From assembly GCA_030247855.1 (NCBI GenBank), contig JAPDRN010000006.1, positions 637,908-701,907 of the forward strand: a DNA stretch of 64,000 nt, given 5' to 3'. This DNA is from Knufia peltigerae. Taxonomy: Eukaryota > Ascomycota > Eurotiomycetes > Chaetothyriales > Trichomeriaceae. Made by a program: the position numbers and the translations under genes. Of the stretch, positions 35,608 through 47,429 are shown piece after piece; the stretch's first letter is position 1, and every line of letters begins with the position of its first letter. The notes under the pieces were generated by a model that was not told where the DNA came from, ran no database searches, and saw only the letters and a list, made by a program, of their open reading frames with translations.

Positions 35608-36260
35608 GGACTTTTCATTAAGTGGAAATAGCCAAGTCTCCAACTTGGTAGCATTGGGTGTTGTTATGTGCCAACTCAATCCTCGCAAAGGCGCAGGGAT
35701 AGATCGTTAAATGCACGCCACATATGCGACGGCACGGCGATTTTTGGACCAGTCCGTCATAATCATAAATTATATTGAACCATATGACTCTATTGCGATG
35801 TAGAAGGTTGTGAGTTCGGGCAGTCCCTTTCGGTTGACCCTTGATACCAATGACAACACATCTGTACGCACGGCTTCGTTGGAAACCTGGCGATTTTGGA
35901 ACTGGTTCGGCAGTTTCGATAACGTTCAAAATCTCCACCATCTTTGATGCCATCAGCATAGCCTGCGGTCCGAGGATTGTCTGGCATCAAGTGATTGGAT
36001 CCAACATATAGGAGCGCCAAGTGCATCGAAAATGAAACGTTAGGCCAGGACGTAAAACATGGACTTGTACAACTGTGCTCGAAAAACAACTCGATTCCGG
36101 TGTCGATAAGCGACGAGAGCTTTCGTGGCGATAATGTGGAATTATGTTCTGCTGTTTAGTCATTGCAATCACCCAGAGTCACCGCCCTTGTAGCTGGGAG
36201 ATATCAAGTGGCCCATATGCATTGATAACTGTCTGCCCTTGAGCACGAAGAAGATGTGGT
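35608..36260. other. convergent intergenic, bZIP-like and HET pseudogene
   Basis: Minus-strand frames at 35618-35959 and 35790-36089 have no recognised domain. They could be decayed 3' sequence of the HET pseudogene, but this is not supported. Confidence 0.5.
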
Positions 36261-37460
36261 CTAGAGCTCGTTAGCTTGAAGATTGGCAGTTGGATGATAC
36301 ATCTTACCCCCAGTTATCCAACAGCTACTAAGATCGCTGTCTGCAATTTGACCCGGTTGGGCGATCTTTAGAGTATGGAGTAACGTTGCCACGTCGTCTG
36401 TCTTGATGTCTTCTTCCCGTGTAAATTGTGCTTTCCACGAAGCCGGGTCCTCCTCCGAATGGTCAAATACTTCAGGATTGTCGTTCGTCAACGTTTTGGC
36501 AGAAACATCTTGGGTCTCGAGGCCAGTCCTGTCGTAACCACGCACGCGACCGGCCCAACTTGCACTCTTGTAACGATCTGGGCGAGATCCTTGTGATTGT
36601 CTTGTATCTTCTGGGCCCTGTTCTCGAAATCTTTCGTCTAGGGCCATTCTTGGCGCAACTCTGTGATCGGGAGTGTTTGGGCGAGGTCGCGCTGGTCGTC
36701 GGGCACCTTCTGAACGCGCAGTCCTTTCAGCCTCAAGCCGAAGGCGCTTTTCATGGTAATAAATTTCGTCTCGAAGTCGGTGTTTCGCTCTCACGCCTTC
36801 CCCGTAGATCAACGGCATATAGACATCGAAGATACCAAGTAAGCAATATGCTTCATCTTCTTTGCGCGTAGTCCTGCGTGTTCGTGTCCATGACATGCGT
36901 GTTTCGAGACTATAACTTGACAAGGCCTGCCCTTTTAGGGCCGCAGTAGGAATGACAGTGATTTCGCGAATCACCGTTGCGAGAGTATACTTGTCACCAA
37001 GATAATTTCCCTCCTTATTGAAGAACTCCACATATCGCGGTGCGAGCAGCTCCTGGAGTGTCCAGCCTCTGGTGAATCATCGACTTCTCCGAATAGCGAT
37101 TTGATCAGTTCCAGATACGTCCGACAAGTAGACGTAGCACTCTTTGGCTTCCTGATACCATCGGAACATTGAGTTGATCGCTTCATGCAACTCTGAGAAG
37201 TTCTGTTTGTTGATACAACAGGTATCTACCCAGATATGTTGCAGCCCGTCACTTGTCGCTTGATTTGCACAGAACTGGAGTTTGCGATATCCAGCTTTGG
37301 ACTTGTAATTGCCAACGTTCTGCGTCAAATCATCATACGTGACCTCAGCCTCTGGTTCTCCCCATGTATGAGAGAGAATGGCATAGGGAGGAACCTTGTA
37401 ATGATGAAGATCTCCGGTCAGGCTGAACTCGCCCTTCCCGCTGCACTTCAGGAGGCGCAT
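36261..37460 (-). pseudogene. HET-domain gene interrupted by an in-frame stop
   Basis: One frame of 400 codons runs from ATG at 37460 to TAG at 36261, broken only by TGA at codon 128 (37079-37077). The upstream part has PPYAILSHTWGE and HIWVDTCCINKQNFSELHEA, HET-domain landmarks. The downstream part resumes in the same frame with FTRGWTLQELLAPRY and AYCLLGIFDVYMPLIYGEG. In the intact relative at 54572-56551 the matching block is CRWFTRGWTLQELLAP, so the stop replaces the conserved Trp, a TGG to TGA change. No GT...AG intron that removes the stop keeps the frame: one ending at CACCAG would need phase 2 but starts in phase 0. The family controls heterokaryon incompatibility. The simplest view is a recently inactivated allele; a sequencing error is the alternative. 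Confidence 0.8.
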
Positions 37461-38063
37461 GATCCAAATGTTGCCTGTGATTAGAAGAATGATCTATGTG
37501 AGCTGAATTTCGTATGTGAGCGGTATACACGAGATGAACTTGCACGGTACAGGATGATTGTTGATGAACAGCAACATGACACGAGAGATGACATCTTGAC
37601 ATGGTGTAAGAGTTAAAGATGCAGACTGTCGCTTACAATCAGGCTGCATGTGGCTGTGGCTGTGATTGTGAAACGGCTTTGGTTGTTGCCAAACCCCTGG
37701 AGGGACTTTGGTATTGCAGATGTTAGAGACGAGAATTATATCTGTCAGACAATATTATTTGGGTAGTTAGGAAGGGTGAGTATTTGGAAATTCACGGATG
37801 TCGATGTCATTTGAATCACAACAAAGTTCCTCGCTTTCACATTCACTTACTGCATCTCTGGAAACGCGAATTCACGAGACAAAGACAACAACGACGACCA
37901 TGTCGCGGTAATGACAGACTAACATATTTCTTAGGTTTCCTGAGGTAAGTCCATACCTTCTCATCAATTCTGGTAAGTCTCCAGACATCTTCTTTAGGCG
38001 TGAAACCCTCCACTGACAATCTAAACTCGCAGCTTTTGTTGTTTATTCTCCTCCGTTTCGACA
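37461..38063. other. intergenic, HET pseudogene to Pom34-like
   Basis: A divergent promoter region; no gene recognised. Confidence 0.6.
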
Positions 38064-39265
38064 ATGTCGACAATGGCAACTTCTCTTGTGCCTTTGTCGG
38101 TGAAGTCGACGGCCGAGACGGCTCTCCAAGGCACTCAGAGTGTTGCCTCTGCTCTACGGACCACCCAGCACGTCGTCAGCAATGAGGTCGCAAGCGGGAC
38201 AAACTATCTCAAGAGAAAGGCGCAAGAAGTACGCATGACACCGACAAAGTCACCTCTCAACTCGACGAGTTTCTCTACGCCCCCTCCTTCGCCGGGAAAC
38301 TTCCGACATCCCAGGCTCACCGAGATCCTCGCACGAGAATCGGCCACGTCCATATCGGAGAGAAGAGTCAAGGGGGCAGCCATCAACGCCGCAGTTCTGC
38401 TCTTCTCCCTCGTCTTCAGCGACGCATTCTGTTCATGGTAATAAACTACACACACACCCCACATGTCCGCGTCTGAAATATCCTCGTGGTCACGTACTAA
38501 CGTTTCGATCGTAGTGTGACTCGGCTCCTGTCATGGAGCGGGATCGATCCCTCACAAACCCTTTCCACGACGATCGTCCTCGTCCGACTGGTCAGCTTTG
38601 CCAACATTGTCCTGTGCCTACAACCTGTCATGCCGTACATTTCGAAAAAGGACCAAATCACAGACATCCCCCTGACGCCGTCTCAGCGCTCTCTCCTGGG
38701 CCTCGATCCGTCCGTGCAGCCGACCCCGAGCCCGGCAGGCTCGAGTCTGAGCTACATCACCCCTCCGCGGTATCGACGGTCGTCCGGCTCCTTCACCGGC
38801 AGTTCTCCACTGAGCGGACAACAAGGCCTGTCGTCGACGGGTCGTCGAAGCATCTCTGCAAACTACACCTCCTCGCCACTCTCGACCTCCAGACACGCCG
38901 TGGGCTTTTCTGGAACCCCCGTGCGCCGCGGTACAGACTTGTCCACGACAGGTTCGGGGTTCTCTCCGTCGCCTGCCGCCGCCGCCAGCCCTCTGTTCCA
39001 CAAATCACTCAACCACTCCTCTTCACAGATTCTTCCGGACGTCGATTTTGGAGTCACCGGGAGATCTTCATTCGGCGGAGCGACAAGCACGGGTTCGGGC
39101 CTGGGCCGCTCACAGAGCCTGCGTGAACGACCCAGGAGGGAGAGCCTCGAACCCGGATCTCCCGCGTCTCGGAACAAGAGCCCGCAGATCGTCCCCGGCG
39201 TGAACTACAAGTGGTTGTATGACAAGGGCAGAGGCTTACCGAAGAGTGAATCTTATGGATTCTGA
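38064..39265 (+). CDS. Pom34-like nuclear pore membrane protein
   Basis: Exons are 38064-38437 and 38515-39265, giving 374 residues. Two closely spaced hydrophobic segments are seen: VKGAAINAAVLLFSLVFSDA near residue 105, and VLVRLVSFANIVLCLQPVMP about 35 residues later. They are followed by ITDIPLTPSQRSLLGLDPS and TPPRYRRSSGS, which I recognise from the fungal nuclear pore complex component family that includes yeast Pom34. The remaining C-terminal half is Ser/Gly-rich and probably disordered, ending with PGVNYKWLYDKGRGLP. Pom34 anchors the pore with Pom152 and Ndc1. The assignment is from pattern memory, and the N-terminal 100 residues carry no further support. The junction across 38437/38515 lies in the short loop between the two segments. 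Confidence 0.75.
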
Positions 39266-39897
39266 TGACGTTGTTCCCCGTTCACTTCTTGCGTGGCATG
39301 CTCATGATTTTAATTTTCTTTTTGGATCACGGGCTTCTTCTTGGTCACGGAGCAACAACAAAGATACATACACGGCGTGTTGGGGGTTTCAGTGATTCAC
39401 AAAAATGAACAAAACTTGAATCACAGTTAGAGGCGCGAGTCTAGCTGTTCCTGTTTTGCCGGTTCCTATCCTCGACGGCATACATGACAGCAGGAATCAA
39501 AAACAATAGATACCCCCCCAAGTTACTCCGTATCAAAGACTTCAAAACTGTATGACAATTATATCGTGTCACATTGGAGGCTGGTCGGTTTCCATTGTGG
39601 CTAACAGAAGAAGAAGAAATACTAGTTGAACCAAATTCCACAAGAACTCAAGGATCGACGTGCGTGATGAACGTTTTTTGAAAAAAATATCTATCGTAGG
39701 ATCCCGTGATATCTGATGCATCGCTCAAGAAACCAAATTGAAAGCCAAGAATGGGAGGCGGGATGCCTCAGCTTCTCTCTCACCGTCTCCATCACATTAA
39801 GGACGACTCACCCGTCCAGGAGTCGACTCTTTCAAGGAGAACTGCCAGGGGATATTACCTTTCTAACCTGCACGAAAACCCCGTGAGCGCCATTTCC
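39266..39897. other. convergent intergenic, Pom34-like and HID1-like
   Basis: No separate gene. A TACGGAGTA copy (minus orientation) is at 39524-39532. The part from about 39790 may hold extra 3' exons of the HID1-like gene. Confidence 0.5.
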
Positions 39898-42772
39898 TTA
39901 GACCTCTCTCGTCCGCAAGCCTTGTCCTCCAGTGTTTCCATTTGATCCTTGAGAACTCACGCTCCTCCCGGCGGCACCGACGCGTCCTACAAGTCCACCG
40001 AGGTTCAACCCTTGCACACCCTGGACAAGTCGCGACCCTACAGCATCGACTGCCCCTCTGGGTTGTGACAGACTAGGGCCTTCTCGACGACCCTCAGTCG
40101 CGACCTGGAAGAGCTTGACATGCGTCCCGTTCCACACACCTACTGGAGCAGCTACGGCCCCTGCTCCGGTCAGAGTCGCTGCCGTCGAAGATGCGGGAGT
40201 GATCATCATCTCTGCCGTGAATATCAAGCTCCATAAAACGCTCATATACCAGCCCAAGGACAGTGGCGACCACTCGAACAAATGCACCCGGATCGGACTC
40301 GGGGAAGCCAGGATGGCGGAGATTGCTGGATGATTGGCTGTGTTTGGAATTTGAGCTCGGAACTCAGTAATAGATGGCTCATCGTTGGCAAGGCTCTGCC
40401 GACGAGAGGAAGGGGCGGAGTTTGAGCTTCTGTGTGAGGGATCGCTCGAGCTATCGGGATTTGGGCGGGCTCGGTCCGAAGAGACCGAAGGATGTGTCGA
40501 AAGGACTTTGATGACGGTCAACAAAGTATGTAGTGGCAGATCAGCAAGCCAACTCTCTAGCCACTCAGCGTTCGGTGTGAAAGAGCCACGGCCACCAGTA
40601 TAACTTGAAGAGCCAGAAAGACTGGTGGTGCTGTTCTGCCGGGAGAAAGTCAATGCCCCAGCAGGCATCTTGCCCCGAGCTTTCTCAGACATGCCTGATA
40701 GTTGAACCGGGACATGATCATCAACCGCCGACGAAGAAGCTATGGAAGGTGTTCGAGATGTGCGCACCGATTGTGTGGATTGCGAAGGAGTTGGAGCGTC
40801 TTCATTGTCAGACTCGTCAGAATCACCAATCGCAAAAGTCCCATCCACTCCGGGCTCCGTACGTGGCGATATGGGATCCTCACGAGTTGGAGTATGCATA
40901 TCCGTCAAGGTTGAAGATCTCGAGAGGTTGTTGCTGACGTCTGTGAGTGCACTTTCTTTTCGTCTCTGAGCCGCCAGCTCGATCTCTGCTTGACCTCCTT
41001 CAAGAGTGAATGCACGTAGACCTTCAATCCTCTTTCTCGATCGCCACACAGCATATATCAGATTCGAACTGGACGTATATTGATGCTCGATCATCGTTGA
41101 GACGGCTTCCAGTAGAGCCTGGAGTAAGGTGTGGTTACTCTCATTCGCTAGAACAAAGCTAGGTGTGGACATTGAAGAGAGCAACTGCAGAAGTCTACTG
41201 CTTGCAGCCAGTGACAAATTCTGGACGTAGGCGGCCATGTTGTTAATTATGGCCAACAGCGCTGGATATATTGCTTCCAATTTCCCCTTACTGGTGGTGA
41301 TCAAGGTGTGTATGGATATGATCAGGAAGTCAGCATAGCTGCCTCGGAAATTGGACAGTCGTATCGAGGCAGGCAAGGAGTCTTGTCCTTCGAACTTCTT
41401 GTTAAGATTGTTGCCAAAAGGTGACTCCACACTCATGGTCTGTAAGACAAATACACACATCCGTACAATGCCTTGCTTCGAAGCGTCGGTCTTATATTCG
41501 AGAGCGTAGAAGAGCATCAGAATGATAAAGTCATGGGCCCGATTGGATTCGATGATGAAGGCGCGGAATCTTTTGTTGCACTGAAGAGCTTCCCAGAACA
41601 GCATTATCATCTCTGGAGCCCATTTGACTGATTTCTGGCTACCAGGCAAATAGGAGGAGGTGGCTTCCATTGGCTGGCTCAAGACTCGCGTCATGCCGTC
41701 GGCAAGGAATTGGAAATCTTCTGGTCTGTGCAGACGACCCAAGTAATGACGGTAGAAGTTCTTTGGTGCTGTTGAACTTCCACCCTCAGGGACAGGGTAG
41801 AGAAGGAGAACAAGGAGGAATTGTAGACTGTAAATGACAAGGGTCTGTTTCGAGTCTCGGCGGACTACATGATCGTAGGGAAGCCGCCAGGAAATGGTAT
41901 TTGATTTGATCGTAGTATTGATGAGGGAGCACAGAACAGACAAGACGATCTGCTTGTCTGGACAAGTTGCGATGTATGTGATGGCTTTGACGCCTTGAAC
42001 GGGAAGCGTACCGGATGGCATGTACATGGCTTTGCTGGTAAGCGTCAATAGCAGACGTAGCACCTCACATCTGTTGCTCTCGAGCTCTTTGTTGGTCGGG
42101 ATGGACGTTCTACAACCGACACCACTCTGCCATATGGCGTATGTGACCTTGCTCTTAGCCTGAGGTAGGTGAGGTATTGTAAAACCCGCATAGAAGAGGA
42201 GGTCAATCAAGGTATCAATCAACTCTTCAGCAAGCGGCTTGGCTTCTTCGAACTCCTGCTCTTCGCCGTCCTGTTCTTCAATGTCGCCACGCTGGTTGTC
42301 ATCGAATAGTATCTCGCCAGCCACTTGCGCCTTCCGCGTCCGACGGCGGCGCATGCCCCAAAAGAACCTCTCTTCCCATTCTGCCAGTGGCTCCGCCTCG
42401 TATACGTAGGGTAATAGTCTAGTTAGAACTCGTATGCAATTTAGGGCATCTCGTTCCGGCGCGAGGTCGGGATCTGGAAACGAGGGATGGTTCTTCAGCA
42501 CATTGAGGCGGGATGTCACCGCCAGAATCAGGGTCTCGAGGTTCTCAAGGGCTGAGTCTCGGGCTCTGCGGATGTCGCTATGTGAGAAGAGACTGAATAC
42601 ATCTTCGACCGACTCTGGTAATTCCCAGAACTAGATTCGTCAGTAAGCTTTCTCTTGCACCTCGTAGGCAACCTACTCCTGTCCAATATGGATCATTGGC
42701 GGGGATGTTCCTCTCTTCGGAGAGTTTGAAGATCCCCTGCTTGAACACGAGCTTGGACTCTGAGGCACCCAT
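39898..42772 (-). CDS. HID1-family protein (Golgi trafficking)
   Basis: Exons are 42772-42677 and 42630 down to about 39898, giving about 942 residues. The start MGASESKLVFKQGIFKLSEE and the spliced block YWTGFWELPESVEDVFSL match the N terminus of HID1 proteins, which begin MG (a possible N-myristoyl site). The body is alpha-helical, with NLIYAVWRSRKRIEGLRAFT typical of the family. In animals HID1 acts at the trans-Golgi in dense-core vesicle formation; yeast Ecm30 and fission yeast Ftp105 are relatives. The middle holds a long Ser-rich disordered insertion. The 3' end is uncertain: a strong donor GTGAGT follows AGGAGC near 39960, so the real C terminus may use further small exons around 39790-39870. 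Confidence 0.82.
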
Positions 42773-43200
42773 ACTGGAAAGCGGGCATTGCACGCAGTAC
42801 TAAGGAAGGACTAGCAGCCACGAAGACCAGTAGCTTCGTGGTGCATTCTGAATCCGGTGAACGAGAGTGAGGTGTTTCAATGGTCGGTTGTGTTACCAGG
42901 CGACGCTTAGAACTGACAGTGACAGTGACTGCGCCTTCGTTGCCAAGTGGAGAATGAAATGACCGATGAATGAATTCGAGGCCAATTCGTCATGTTTACA
43001 TGTGGCTCGCTTCACCATGAATCTGCATTGGATCGTCCACACATCAAAGTCTTCTATATTAAGTATTGTCTGAACATGTAGTATACCTTTAAAGGTAAGT
43101 TACGGAGTATATATTGTGAAGGACAGACACAGAGGATCAGACAGCCACCAAATGACGTATTACATTTGTCCACCGGCATCATGGCCACCAAGAATACGGC
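42773..43200. other. intergenic, RTA1-like to HID1-like
   Basis: No gene seen. A TACGGAGTA copy is at 43101-43109. Confidence 0.6.
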
Positions 43201-44334
43201 CTAGACATTCCCGGTGTCTTTTTCTGTTGAAGACTCGTCGCTCACCAACTCCTCCCGTGTTTCCTTGTCTGCTCTGTGTTTGGTAAGAGCCGGGAAAAAT
43301 ATGCCAGGATGAATGAACGTCTGAAGCAACGTTGCAAGACCAACCATGCTAACGCAAATGTCAGAGAGAGGCCAAAACGAGGTATATCAAGAACACCTAC
43401 CAGCTTTCAGCGCCTATGAAGAGTGCTTGGTTCTGCATAATCGGGTTCCTCCAGCCTGAATAACATGTGTCAATCACTATGACAACTTCATCTGATCTTT
43501 CTACTCACCATTGGCCATTTCCGCGACACGGTAGACGCAACGGACGAATATCACGAGGTATGAGACCGTGATGGACACGAGAAACACTCGAAACTTTGTG
43601 TCTCTCAAGAGACCTTCAGCGGACGGAGACAGTGGCGTGGCTGATCGGAAGCGACGGATCGTGTAGTCGATGGTTGCTGCAGCGAAAAGAAGAAGCGTCA
43701 AGACCTGCCAGGCAATACCGGAGATCATTAGTCGGTCCCCAACGTCGCGGAAACTTTCGTCGTCGCCAGCCGAGCCTGCAATTCCTCCTCCAGCTGCTTG
43801 AAGGGCTGTCTGTTGTCAGAGAGAGCACATTGACACAAACCAGAGAATAGCATGAGCTTTATACACAGCCCAGACAGTCCGATGGAATGACATACTAAGT
43901 GCAGCAATATCTGCCGAGATGAAGGCCCAAGTATACCATTTCGGTCGGATCCTTGACCATTCTCTTCCAAACTGCAAGACAAGATGTTTGAGGATCAGAT
44001 AGAGCGCAGCTGAGTTGAGGGCTGGCGAGAACGTGAGGCAGCATATTTGTATCTGAAATCCGATCGTGTCGAAAGGATTATTGTGCATGAGGCATCTGCC
44101 TATATAGCCAATGCAGGAGGACAAGCAGGCCAGGCACATTGCAAGCATGTAGCTCCAGGAGCGATATCGCCAGCCAAGGATGAAGTTGATGATGAAGCAG
44201 GTGCCGAAGAGTGCGGCAAAGAAAGCATTGCTGGCGAGTATGGGATAGTAGCCGTAGATCGAGGCTTTGACTGGACACGCTTCGGAAACAGAGTCACAAT
44301 CAAGTGGATTGACATGATATGGGTTGACAGCCAT
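43201..44334 (-). CDS. RTA1-like multi-pass membrane protein
   Basis: Exons are 44334-43896, 43805-43509, 43455-43401 and 43348-43201, giving 312 residues. About seven membrane segments are seen, as usual for the RTA1 (lipid-translocating exporter) family. Landmarks are SIYGYYPILASNAFFAALFG near the N terminus, CIGYIGRCLMHNNPFD, and the spliced ADIAALTLQAAGGGIAGSA, which matches the family pattern before the fifth segment. Family members confer resistance to 7-aminocholesterol, or move sphingoid bases, in yeast; the substrate here is unknown. The start at 44334 is chosen because MAVNPYHVNPLDCDS leads directly into the conserved region. The open frame continues upstream without an ATG, so an upstream exon cannot be excluded. 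Confidence 0.83.
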
Positions 44335-45782
44335 TTCGTTGCCGCAGGTTCCTCTGGCGAGTGCAATGCTGGAAATGGTACAAATAGGTTGAGCTCTCGT
44401 TCTCCTTTGGATCTGTGGATTGTGTTGCAGAGAGCAGGCTGCAACCAAGAAGGGGGAGAAGAAGGAAACATATAGGAGACACTGATCAAACCGTATAAAA
44501 CCCACCTGGCTCTAAGCAACAAGCACAGCAACCCGTCATCAAATCAACATAAGACAATGGATAGCCCCGTCGCCAAGCACACGCAGAGAGAGAACTCACG
44601 AGTACGATACGTTGGAACTGATCCATCCGCAGCAACACTCGATATTGGCAGCTCGCGCAAAAGGACATTTTGGGAATAGAAGGTGGAATTGTCCAAGCAA
44701 GACAGCTTTGGTATCGACCCAACGTCATGACTTAAAAGCGGCTCGCAAGCTGTGGTCGGGCTTGGTGAAACGTGGGAGACTCAACCATTCTTGCCCCGTG
44801 CTCCAAGGCAGAATGAAAAGGAAAAGGTTTTCAGTGGACGTGCAGGCGGGAGATGGCACATACTGAAACTCGATGGAGAGAAAGTTCGATATAATACCGG
44901 CATCATCGAAGGACATAAAGAGTAGTTCTATGAAAGTAGCCTTGCGCAGCCAAAGGAGGCCAGGTCGCGCTAGTCCCAATCGAGGCTCCTGCGCGAGCCA
45001 TACGGCCGCAAGACGCCATTGGCCTCGCAGTACCTACTCGTATCACTTGGGATTGTCTTGCGAGTAAATCACCAATTCATCGAATGAGGGCCGGAGGAGG
45101 AAGGTTGTTCTTGGGTTCCTGTTTATTAGCACTCGGAAGTGTTTTGGCTTGTGCTAGAGAGTTGCCAGCGCTTGCATCTCGCATGCTCAGAAATCAACTC
45201 CGACAGCCGGTTCGGAACAACATTTCTGCGAGCGTCGAACATTGCTCGACCTCAGTTGCTCCGTGGAAGCGGCTCCGACGCGGTTCCTGGCAACCAGATT
45301 ACCAGGGGATCAACCACAGGTTGTGTTACTTAGGTACGAGCATTATATGATTTTGTACCCCGTACGGAGTAAACAACTAATCAACAAATCGAATCTGACG
45401 GGGTACCCCATGAGTAAGCGGAATATATGCTTCAAACCGAGTACCTTCGTACCCGTACGGTGAAGCACGCTGTGAGCCGTAGCGATTGTACCTCGGCTCA
45501 TGCCTGACAATGGTCGCTTGCAACACTGCGGCCGTTTTGCACAAGAAACACCTCGGGTCAATCTGTAATGCAATACCTCCGTGTGACTTTTGGTTATTAT
45601 ATTGTCATTTCTAGGAGCCGACCGTACATGGCATCTTTGTGATCTTTTCCTTTATATCCACTGTCACTGCCGCCGTCGTTCGATTTTACTCAGTTCCGCT
45701 AGACTTTTGCGCCGTGCCAGTTCGCTAGAAGTGTTACAGAGAGAGAGAGACCCGACCGTGTCAACCCTGCGCAGGCACAACC
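44335..45782. other. divergent promoter region, RTA1-like and nitronate monooxygenase
   Basis: No gene supported. A TACGGAGTA copy is at 45363-45371 and a GA repeat at 45737-45750 just before the nitronate monooxygenase start. An upstream exon of the RTA1-like gene cannot be excluded near 44340-44505. Confidence 0.5.
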
Positions 45783-46906
45783 ATGCCCTTCAACACTGAA
45801 CTCACCCGCCGCCTCGGCATCAAAGGTAAGCGACTTGGACCCCCTCATCACGGCCATTTTCCTCTGACATGGTTTCCTCCACAGTGCCGGTCGTGCAAGG
45901 TGGTATGCAATGGGTCGGATACGCCGAGATGGCCGCTGCGGTGTCCAACGCAGGCGGACTGGGAATTGTAAGTGACAACGACCGACACCGGGACATGAAT
46001 CCGTTCTCAGCCCTTGACTAACGGCTTCGTTGTAAACAGCTCACCGCCCTCACCCAACCCACCCCCGAAGACCTACGCAAGGAGATCCGACGATGCAGAG
46101 CCATGACCAAGAACCCTTTTGGCGTCAACATCACCCTCCTCCCGACCATGAACGCCCCTCCCTACGGTGAATACGCGCAGGTCTGCATAGACGAAGGGAT
46201 CAAGGTGGTGGAAACCGCGGGAAACTCCCCCGGGCCCGTCATCAAACTCCTCAAGTCCGCGGGGATCATCATCCTCCACAAGTGCACCACGATCCGCCAC
46301 GCCCAGTCGGCCGTCAAGTTGGGTGTCGACTTCCTGTCCATCGACGGTTTCGAGTGCGCCGGCCACGTGGGCGAGTCGGACATCACCAACTTCATCCTCC
46401 TCTCGAGGGCCCGCCAGACCCTCAAGGTCCCCTTTATCGCGTCCGGTGGCTTCGCCGACGGCCAAGGGTTGGCGGCCGCGCTCGCCCTCGGCGCCGAGGG
46501 CATCAACATGGGGACGCGGTTCATGTGCACCGCCGAGGCTCCGATCCACAACAACATCAAGCAGGCCATCGTCGACGCTTCGGAGCACGACACCGAGCTC
46601 GTCCTGCGCCGCTGGACAAACACCTCCCGCCTGTTCAAGAACAAGGTCGCCTCCGAGGCCGTGAGGATCGAAAAGACCAGCCCCACGGGCAAGTTCGAGG
46701 AGGTCGCCCCTTTCGTGTCGGGCAAGAGGGGCCGCGAGGTCTTCATCAACGGCGACAAGGACTTTGGCGTCTGGACCGCCGGCCAGGTCATCGGCTTGAT
46801 CCACGACATCCCCACCTGCGAGCAGCTGCTGAGGAGGATCGAGAACGAGGCCATCGAGGCCGCCGAGAGGATCCAAAAGACATATCAGCCTCAGAGTAAG
46901 CTTTGA
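45783..46906 (+). CDS. nitronate monooxygenase
   Basis: Flavin enzyme that oxidises alkyl nitronates such as propionate-3-nitronate to carbonyl compounds and nitrite. Exons are 45783-45825, 45885-45967 and 46040-46906, giving 330 residues. Landmarks are VPVVQGGMQWVGYAEMAAAV, LGVDFLSIDGFECAGHVGE with the catalytic His, VPFIASGGFADGQGLAAALA and GAEGINMGTRFMCTAEAP, which form the FMN-binding TIM barrel. The coding sequence is strongly biased to C or G at third positions, unlike its neighbours, and this bias also opens long antisense frames. The bias hints at high expression, for example in defence against nitronate poisons, but that is inference. A GA-rich stretch (45737-45750) lies just upstream. 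Confidence 0.92.
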
Positions 46907-47429
46907 AAGAAGTCATCGACAAATGGATAGGAGAATACAGCATAAATAGAGTTGGAGAGTAGATGTATCCTCTTTTTGACCTTGTCTTTTGGCCTAGATG
47001 TACCGAGTAGCTCAAGAAAGATCAAAGAAACACTGTTTAAAATTCTCGATGAAACTGAAATTGTAAACACAATTGAAGAATCTTGCAACGAGAGGGCGGT
47101 TCCAACATCTAGGCATCGTCTCAAATATTTGTTGGCAATATTGGTTGACTGTACATTTTTAGTTTTTTATGTTGACCAAGGCGAATCATTGCCGCCATGG
47201 CACTCCTAATGACATCTTTGACGCCTCGAATCTTTCCCAAATCGCTATACACAAGGCAGGTCGAGCTATTCTATAAAGCTCACGTTTACCATTTGAACCA
47301 GAGAGAAGGCACCTCTTTCTCTTCCGTCGCTCTTTGTGGCCTTCCGTTTTGTCCAGCCATTCTGAAACTCGGCTGGCTGTTGTCAGGCCACATGCTTCCA
47401 CGTCCTCGTTGTAGCTGTACCACTTACAC
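46907..47429. other. convergent intergenic, nitronate monooxygenase and complex I gene
   Basis: It holds the two 3' regions. No gene recognised. Confidence 0.6.

Noticed and set aside
37077..37126. Intron that would remove the stop in the HET gene
   Set aside because: A GTATCT...CACCAG intron is possible by sequence, but it shifts the frame and deletes the conserved WFTRG block.
46073..46876. Minus-strand 267-residue frame opposite the nitronate monooxygenase
   Set aside because: It mirrors the biased codons of the real gene; composition is low-complexity (Asp/Gly/Leu/Val-rich) with no domain.
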